From the NCBI GenBank assembly GCA_021811635.1, contig JAJZNS010000048.1, positions 1 to 37,074 of the forward strand: 37,074 bases of DNA, in the 5' to 3' direction. The translations under genes and the position numbers were made by a program. The notes beneath the pieces are model-generated. The model searched no databases. It was not told the origin of the DNA and saw nothing but the letters and a program-made list of their open reading frames with translations. Positions 33,610-37,074 of this stretch are shown here, one piece after another. The stretch is from Thermoplasmata archaeon. Lineage in GTDB: Archaea > Thermoplasmatota > Thermoplasmata > Thermoplasmatales > Thermoplasmataceae. Numbering within the stretch: position 1 is the stretch's first letter; every line of letters starts with the position of its first letter.

Positions 33610-34668
33610 TTAGATGATACCAGTTATTTCGAGTGCCCTCTCAGATGCACTGTGGCTGAGATCCGACTCCCCCAGGATTGTGTAGCGTTCCGGCCTTATG
33701 CTGTGAGCTGTCGAAAGCGCATGTATAACGTTCTCGCTTGTCAGCCCGTAGTCCGCGGCCCTTATTGAAATGTTAATCTGTTTAAAGACGGAGGCCAGTT
33801 TCTTCCAGTCCCCGCCATGGAGGAACATTGTCGCAACCGTGCCCAGTGCGCATAGTTCTCCATGAATGGCGGTTCCCTTGCCGGTCATCTCTATTGCATG
33901 CGAGAACAGGTGCTCGCTTCCGCTGGCAGGCCTTGAAGATGATGCGATCGCCATGGCTGTGCCGGAAGCAAGGATCTGCTTTGTGACCAGCCATGCGGAT
34001 TCCTCGACTCCTGGAAGGATCATGTGAGCCTTTTCCATCAGCTCGGTCGCAGCGTATTCAGCGAGCGTAGCCGCACTGCTGCTGACCTCTTCCCCCTTTA
34101 TCCTGTTTGCCAGTTTCCAGTCAAGGACCGCAGTAACATTGGAGATCACGTCTGCAGCGCCTGCGGCCAGGTACCGGTATGGTGCCTTGATCAGCACGGA
34201 TGTGTCCGCGACGATGGCCACCGGCATCCGCGCATTTTCAGACAGTACAATTGATCCTTTCTTTATGGAAGCCCTCGGGGATGCTATCCCGTCATGGCTT
34301 GGTGAAGTTGGAACGCTTATGAATGGAACGTCGAGATCGAATGCGGTTTTTTTTGTCAGATCTATCTTCGAACCTCCGCCCACCCCTATCATTATCCCTG
34401 GCTTAATCGCTCTAGCCTCTTCCTCACATTTTACGAGGTTTTCATAGGTGGCGTCGCCTGTCTTGATCACCTGCGTTTCAATGCGGGCATCTTTCAGCAT
34501 GGACTCCACCTCTCTGCCTGTCACCTCGTAAGTTATATTTCCGGTAATGATAAGTACGCCCTTTCCCCTTGAATAAAGCGGCACGAGAGAGGGTATGTTG
34601 TGCAAAATGGAATGCCCTACGATGACATCCCTCGGAAATTGCATCACCTTGAATTTCTCGAATTCCAT
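33610..34668 (-). CDS. egsA: sn-Glycerol-1-phosphate dehydrogenase
   Basis: Reduces dihydroxyacetone phosphate to sn-glycerol 1-phosphate, the stereospecific first step of archaeal lipid synthesis. The 352 residues show the NAD(P)-binding GVGGGSKID (95-103), the conserved TSPSHDGIASP (121-131), and metal ligands in AGAADVISN, GSEHLFSHAIE and AIHGE. The family is related to iron-containing alcohol dehydrogenase and glycerol dehydrogenase, and its length matches. ATG 34668 is chosen; TATA-like sites on the minus strand (near 34712-34720 and 34725-34733) would give a leader of 20-35 nt. It heads the operon egsA-UPF0179-ygr210. Confidence 0.95.
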   Translation of the reverse strand: MEFEKFKVMQFPRDVIVGHSILHNIPSLVPLYSRGKGVLIITGNITYEVTGREVESMLKDARIETQVIKTGDATYENLVKCEEEARAIKPGIMIGVGGGSKIDLTKKTAFDLDVPFISVPTSPSHDGIASPRASIKKGSIVLSENARMPVAIVADTSVLIKAPYRYLAAGAADVISNVTAVLDWKLANRIKGEEVSSSAATLAEYAATELMEKAHMILPGVEESAWLVTKQILASGTAMAIASSSRPASGSEHLFSHAIEMTGKGTAIHGELCALGTVATMFLHGGDWKKLASVFKQINISIRAADYGLTSENVIHALSTAHSIRPERYTILGESDLSHSASERALEITGII

Positions 34669-34751
34669 CTGAATTACCCGCCTTTCATTGAATTGACAAG
34701 ATTTGCAACCACTATATCTTGTGGCTATTTAAGGACATTAATGCGCCCTGA

Positions 34752-36005
34752 TCAGTTTCCCCCTTCCGGTCTTTCGGAATCATACCCTTTCACGCTGAAC
34801 GAGAAACCAGTCTCGGAGACTTTCCTGAAAAGCCTCTCTGCGTGTTCCCTCCCCCTGACGTTCACGGTGAATACCACGGTCTGGAATCCGACGGGCGTTT
34901 CCTCGTGCAGGTTGTCAACTTCTGCATGGTAGATGTTGCCTCCTGCCTCGGAAATCGCCTGGGCTATTCTGTAAAGAGTTCCGGGCCTGTCAGGTATGTT
35001 GAATTCTATCCTGACAAGCTGGATCTCCCTCTCCATGGATTTGTAAATGATCTTTGACAGGAGCAGGAGATTTGCGTTACCTCCCGACAGGACGAGCACA
35101 ACGTTCTTGCCCTTCACCTCGACCTTGTTTTCAATCAGGGCGGCGAGGGTGGAGGCGCCCGATGGTTCAACCAGGACCTTGTTTCGTTCCAGAAGACGGA
35201 AAAGCGCGTATGCCATGCTTTCGTCAGATACTGTGACTACGTCGTCAACGTATTTCCTTGTGAGTTCAAACGTCAAATCGCCTGGTAACCTGATTGCTAT
35301 CCCGTCCGCAATGGTTTCGCCGCGCACGCTTGCTGTGATCTTCCCCTTCGCGATGGATTCTTTCATTGAGTCGATCATGTCGGACTGGACGCCGATCACC
35401 TTCATTGCCCTCTTCTTTTCCTTCATGGCAAGCGCTATGCCGGAAATGAGCCCGCCACCGCCTACGGGAACTATCACGACATCTGTTTCGGGAAGATCAG
35501 ACAGGATTTCCAGGCCGATAGTTCCCTGACCGGAGATGATCCACCTGTCGTTGAATCCCTCTATGAATACCCTGTTTTCCTCCTTCACAAGGTTGAGGGC
35601 ATGATCTCTCGCCTCGCTGTAATCCTTCCCCTTCAGTATGACCTCTGCCCCGTACCTTATCACAGCATTGATCTTCGCAGGGGTGGTATTCTGTGGCATG
35701 ACGATCTTCGTACCGATATTCATGAGGGTTCCGGCATAGGCGACGCCCTGCGCATGGTTTCCTGCGCTTACCGCGATAACTCCTCTCTTTCTTTCCTCGG
35801 GAGAAAGGGAGTTCATCTTGAAAAGCGCACCGCGTGCCTTGAAGGAACCGGTCTTCTGCAGGTTCTCCAGTTTCAGGTATACGTTGCAGCCAAACTGCTC
35901 GCTCAGCGTGGCAGAATAATCCAGGGGCGTCCTGTTTATCTTGCCTCTGAGGAACTGTGCGGCTTTTTCAATGTCCTCCAGTGTTGGAAGGAGGGTTTCC
36001 CCCAT
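34752..36005 (-). CDS. ilvA: Threonine dehydratase with C-terminal ACT domain
   Basis: PLP enzyme that deaminates threonine (or serine) to 2-oxobutyrate (pyruvate). 417 residues from ATG 36005. The PLP lysine is Lys56 in TGSFKARGA (52-60), and the phosphate loop is VGGGGLISGIA. After the catalytic domain the protein carries one ACT domain (about 335-417: LVRIEFNIPDRPGTLYRIAQ and on), as in the two-domain archaeal and TdcB-type enzymes. ATG 36005 is preferred to ATG 36035 because a TATA box (TTATAT, 36025-36030, minus strand) sits 24-26 nt upstream. The role could be isoleucine synthesis or amino-acid breakdown; the ACT domain points to allosteric control. Confidence 0.93.
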   Translation of the reverse strand: MGETLLPTLEDIEKAAQFLRGKINRTPLDYSATLSEQFGCNVYLKLENLQKTGSFKARGALFKMNSLSPEERKRGVIAVSAGNHAQGVAYAGTLMNIGTKIVMPQNTTPAKINAVIRYGAEVILKGKDYSEARDHALNLVKEENRVFIEGFNDRWIISGQGTIGLEILSDLPETDVVIVPVGGGGLISGIALAMKEKKRAMKVIGVQSDMIDSMKESIAKGKITASVRGETIADGIAIRLPGDLTFELTRKYVDDVVTVSDESMAYALFRLLERNKVLVEPSGASTLAALIENKVEVKGKNVVLVLSGGNANLLLLSKIIYKSMEREIQLVRIEFNIPDRPGTLYRIAQAISEAGGNIYHAEVDNLHEETPVGFQTVVFTVNVRGREHAERLFRKVSETGFSFSVKGYDSERPEGGN

Positions 36006-36024
36006 TGGTGGCAATTTATAGTAG

Positions 36025-36030
36025 ATATAA
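36025..36030 (-). promoter_or_regulatory. TATA box of ilvA
   Basis: Minus-strand TTATAT lies about 24 nt before ATG 36005. The upstream ATG at 36035 would precede the transcript start, so the shorter protein is the better choice. Confidence 0.55.
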
Positions 36031-36145
36031 TTCATTTGCCCTGCGGAAATGTCGCAGGGATCATGGTGCAGATTTGGAAATCATTTATTGCCGCCGTGCA
36101 TAGTGAAACTCAGGTAATCTGGGGAATTATGCGCAACTTTACCGT

Positions 36146-36155
36146 TAACTATAAG
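36146..36155 (+). promoter_or_regulatory. TATA box of the disulfide oxidoreductase gene
   Basis: TAACTATAAG is centred about 27 nt before ATG 36179, the textbook spacing for a leaderless archaeal mRNA. Confidence 0.6.
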
Positions 36156-36178
36156 AAAGGTCCGGCAATGTTCAGTAT

Positions 36179-36832
36179 ATGGGACTGATCAGCGAAGAGA
36201 ACAGGAAGATTATCCTGAAGGAATTTGGGGAGCATCTCAAAGACCCGGTGGAACTCAAGGTATATGTTGATGATGATGAAAACTGCCAGTACTGCGCACC
36301 CACGGTTGAGATTGTCAGCGAGCTGAGCAGCCTGGATTCCAGGATCGGCCTTAAGGTCATAAAAAAGGGAGAAGCCCATGCAGAAGAAGAGGGGGATATG
36401 CCCACTAAGTTTCCGACCGTAATCGTGTCTGACGGGAAGAAACTTGGGAGCAGGGTGAGATACTCCGGAATACCTTCAGGCTATGAGTTTTCCTCTCTTT
36501 TCGAGGATATCAAGACGGTTTCAAGCGGAAACGTACAGGTACCGGACTCCGTCAGGGAAAAGATTATGTCGATAGACAAGCCTGTTGACATCAAGGTATA
36601 CGTCACCCCAACATGCCCATACTGCCCACGGGCTGTGAGCACGGCCCACAGGTTCGCGATGCTCAACAGCAACATAACTGGGGAGATGATCGAAGCGACA
36701 GAATTTCCCAAGGAGGCTTCTGAAGCGGGCGTATCCTCTGTGCCGCACATTGTCATCAACGACGATGCATCGTTTGTGGGTGCACGCCCGGACGCCGATT
36801 TTGCTGAGTTCATTCTGGATGCCATAAAATAG
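36179..36832 (+). CDS. Protein disulfide oxidoreductase with two thioredoxin folds
   Basis: Cytoplasmic thiol-disulfide exchange protein (PDO family) of 217 residues. Two thioredoxin-like units each carry an active site: CQYC (36-39) in the N-terminal unit and CPYC (146-149) in the C-terminal unit. The cis-prolines are seen in KFPTV (about 79) and SVPHI. The PDO of hyperthermophilic archaea has the same two-site layout and oxidises or reduces cytoplasmic disulfides. ATG 36179 follows a TATA box by 27 nt. It is divergent from ilvA, with 173 bp between their starts. CPYC is the common strong PDO site; the N-terminal CQYC may be the weaker one. Confidence 0.93.
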   Translation: MGLISEENRKIILKEFGEHLKDPVELKVYVDDDENCQYCAPTVEIVSELSSLDSRIGLKVIKKGEAHAEEEGDMPTKFPTVIVSDGKKLGSRVRYSGIPSGYEFSSLFEDIKTVSSGNVQVPDSVREKIMSIDKPVDIKVYVTPTCPYCPRAVSTAHRFAMLNSNITGEMIEATEFPKEASEAGVSSVPHIVINDDASFVGARPDADFAEFILDAIK

Positions 36833-36956
36833 GGATGCTGCCATTAATATAGCAGGGGCCTCAATGGCCATAACCCCTTAACGGCGATTCTTGCAGCTGG
36901 ATTTTTCTGTGATAAGCCATTTCCGGTTCTGCTGCATATGGGTGTGTTTAGGCTCA

Positions 36957-36967
36957 AAACCTATAAG
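36957..36967 (+). promoter_or_regulatory. TATA box of the gene at the window end
   Basis: AACCTATAAGG has its centre about 26 nt before ATG 36988. The 155-bp gap before it also has a weak hairpin (GGGGCC ... GGCC at 36855-36870) that may end the preceding transcript. Confidence 0.5.
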
Positions 36968-36987
36968 GTCTTAGTGCATGGCATTTC

Positions 36988-37074
36988 ATGACCTTTAAGG
37001 AAATGGTTTCCAAAATGCTGGAAGGCGCGAAGGGCAACAAGGAAGTATCATCCGAACTTGAAAAGCTGAACAAG
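36988..37074 (+). CDS. Start of an unidentified gene, cut by window edge
   Basis: Only the first 29 codons are visible: a hydrophilic, charged and probably helical N-terminus beginning MTFKEMVSKMLEGAKGNKEV. No family can be named from this. The start is supported by a TATA box about 26 nt upstream, so the transcript is probably leaderless. Confidence 0.55.
   Translation, partial: MTFKEMVSKMLEGAKGNKEVSSELEKLNK

Noticed and set aside
1..37074. CRISPR arrays, transposases, prophage genes, toxin-antitoxin pairs
   Set aside because: No regularly spaced repeats, no transposase or integrase motifs, and no recognisable toxin or antitoxin genes were found.

Overview
The window reads as chromosome of a moderately GC-rich (about 50 percent) archaeon of the Thermoplasmata (Thermoplasmatales-like). 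The evidence is sn-glycerol-1-phosphate dehydrogenase (archaeal lipid backbone), a GHMP-type archaeal shikimate kinase, a UPF0179 protein, a Ygr210-type GTPase, a two-subunit 2-oxoacid:ferredoxin oxidoreductase, a GH15 enzyme of the kind found in Thermoplasma, and TATA-box promoters placed 25-28 nt before start codons (leaderless mRNAs). Placement below class level cannot be read from the sequence. I saw no rRNA or tRNA gene, CRISPR array, IS element or prophage.

Layout. 1-1513 (-): GH15 glucoamylase/trehalase, cut by the window edge. 1562-5516 (+): compact shikimate operon aroB-aroE-aroK-aroA. 5752-7401 (+): argS. 7427-8707 (-): APC amino-acid permease. 9009-12035 (-): 1008-residue sequon-rich surface glycoprotein. 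12151-14606 (-): rtcB overlapping a metal-dependent amidohydrolase. 14679-15761 (+): small protein, winged-helix regulator, GNAT acetyltransferase. 15811-21371 (-): oligopeptide ABC transporter operon dppB-C-D-F plus a small membrane protein. 21762-24512 (-): its likely substrate-binding protein, membrane-anchored and fused to a PKD-like domain, in its own transcription unit. 24748-27334 (-): korA-korB. 27444-28817 (+): aspartase/fumarase. 29008-30609 (-): acyl-CoA synthetase. About 30700-30966: GC-rich, hairpin-dense block without a credible gene, a candidate structured RNA. 31009-31743 (+): SDR oxidoreductase. 31740-34668 (-): egsA, UPF0179, Ygr210 GTPase and a 58-residue zinc ribbon. 34752-36005 (-): threonine dehydratase with ACT domain. 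36179-36832 (+): two-domain protein disulfide oxidoreductase. 36988 to end (+): start of an unidentified gene.

How it fits together. The gene set suits a peptide- and amino-acid-using heterotroph. Peptides would be caught by the tethered binding protein and imported by Dpp, and amino acids by the APC permease. Threonine dehydratase and aspartase would deaminate amino acids to 2-oxoacids and fumarate, and KorAB would oxidise 2-oxoacids to acyl-CoA with ferredoxin as acceptor. The acyl-CoA synthetase and SDR would act on acids and carbonyl compounds. First genes of transcription units usually look leaderless, while downstream genes carry GGAGG/GGTGAT-type ribosome sites, often with 4-nt overlaps.

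Most worth a second look: the candidate RNA at 30700-30966; an inverted repeat between the divergent korA and aspA promoters; large insertions in both Dpp ATPases; the PKD-fused tethered binding protein; and the rtcB-amidohydrolase and egsA-UPF0179-Ygr210 couplings.
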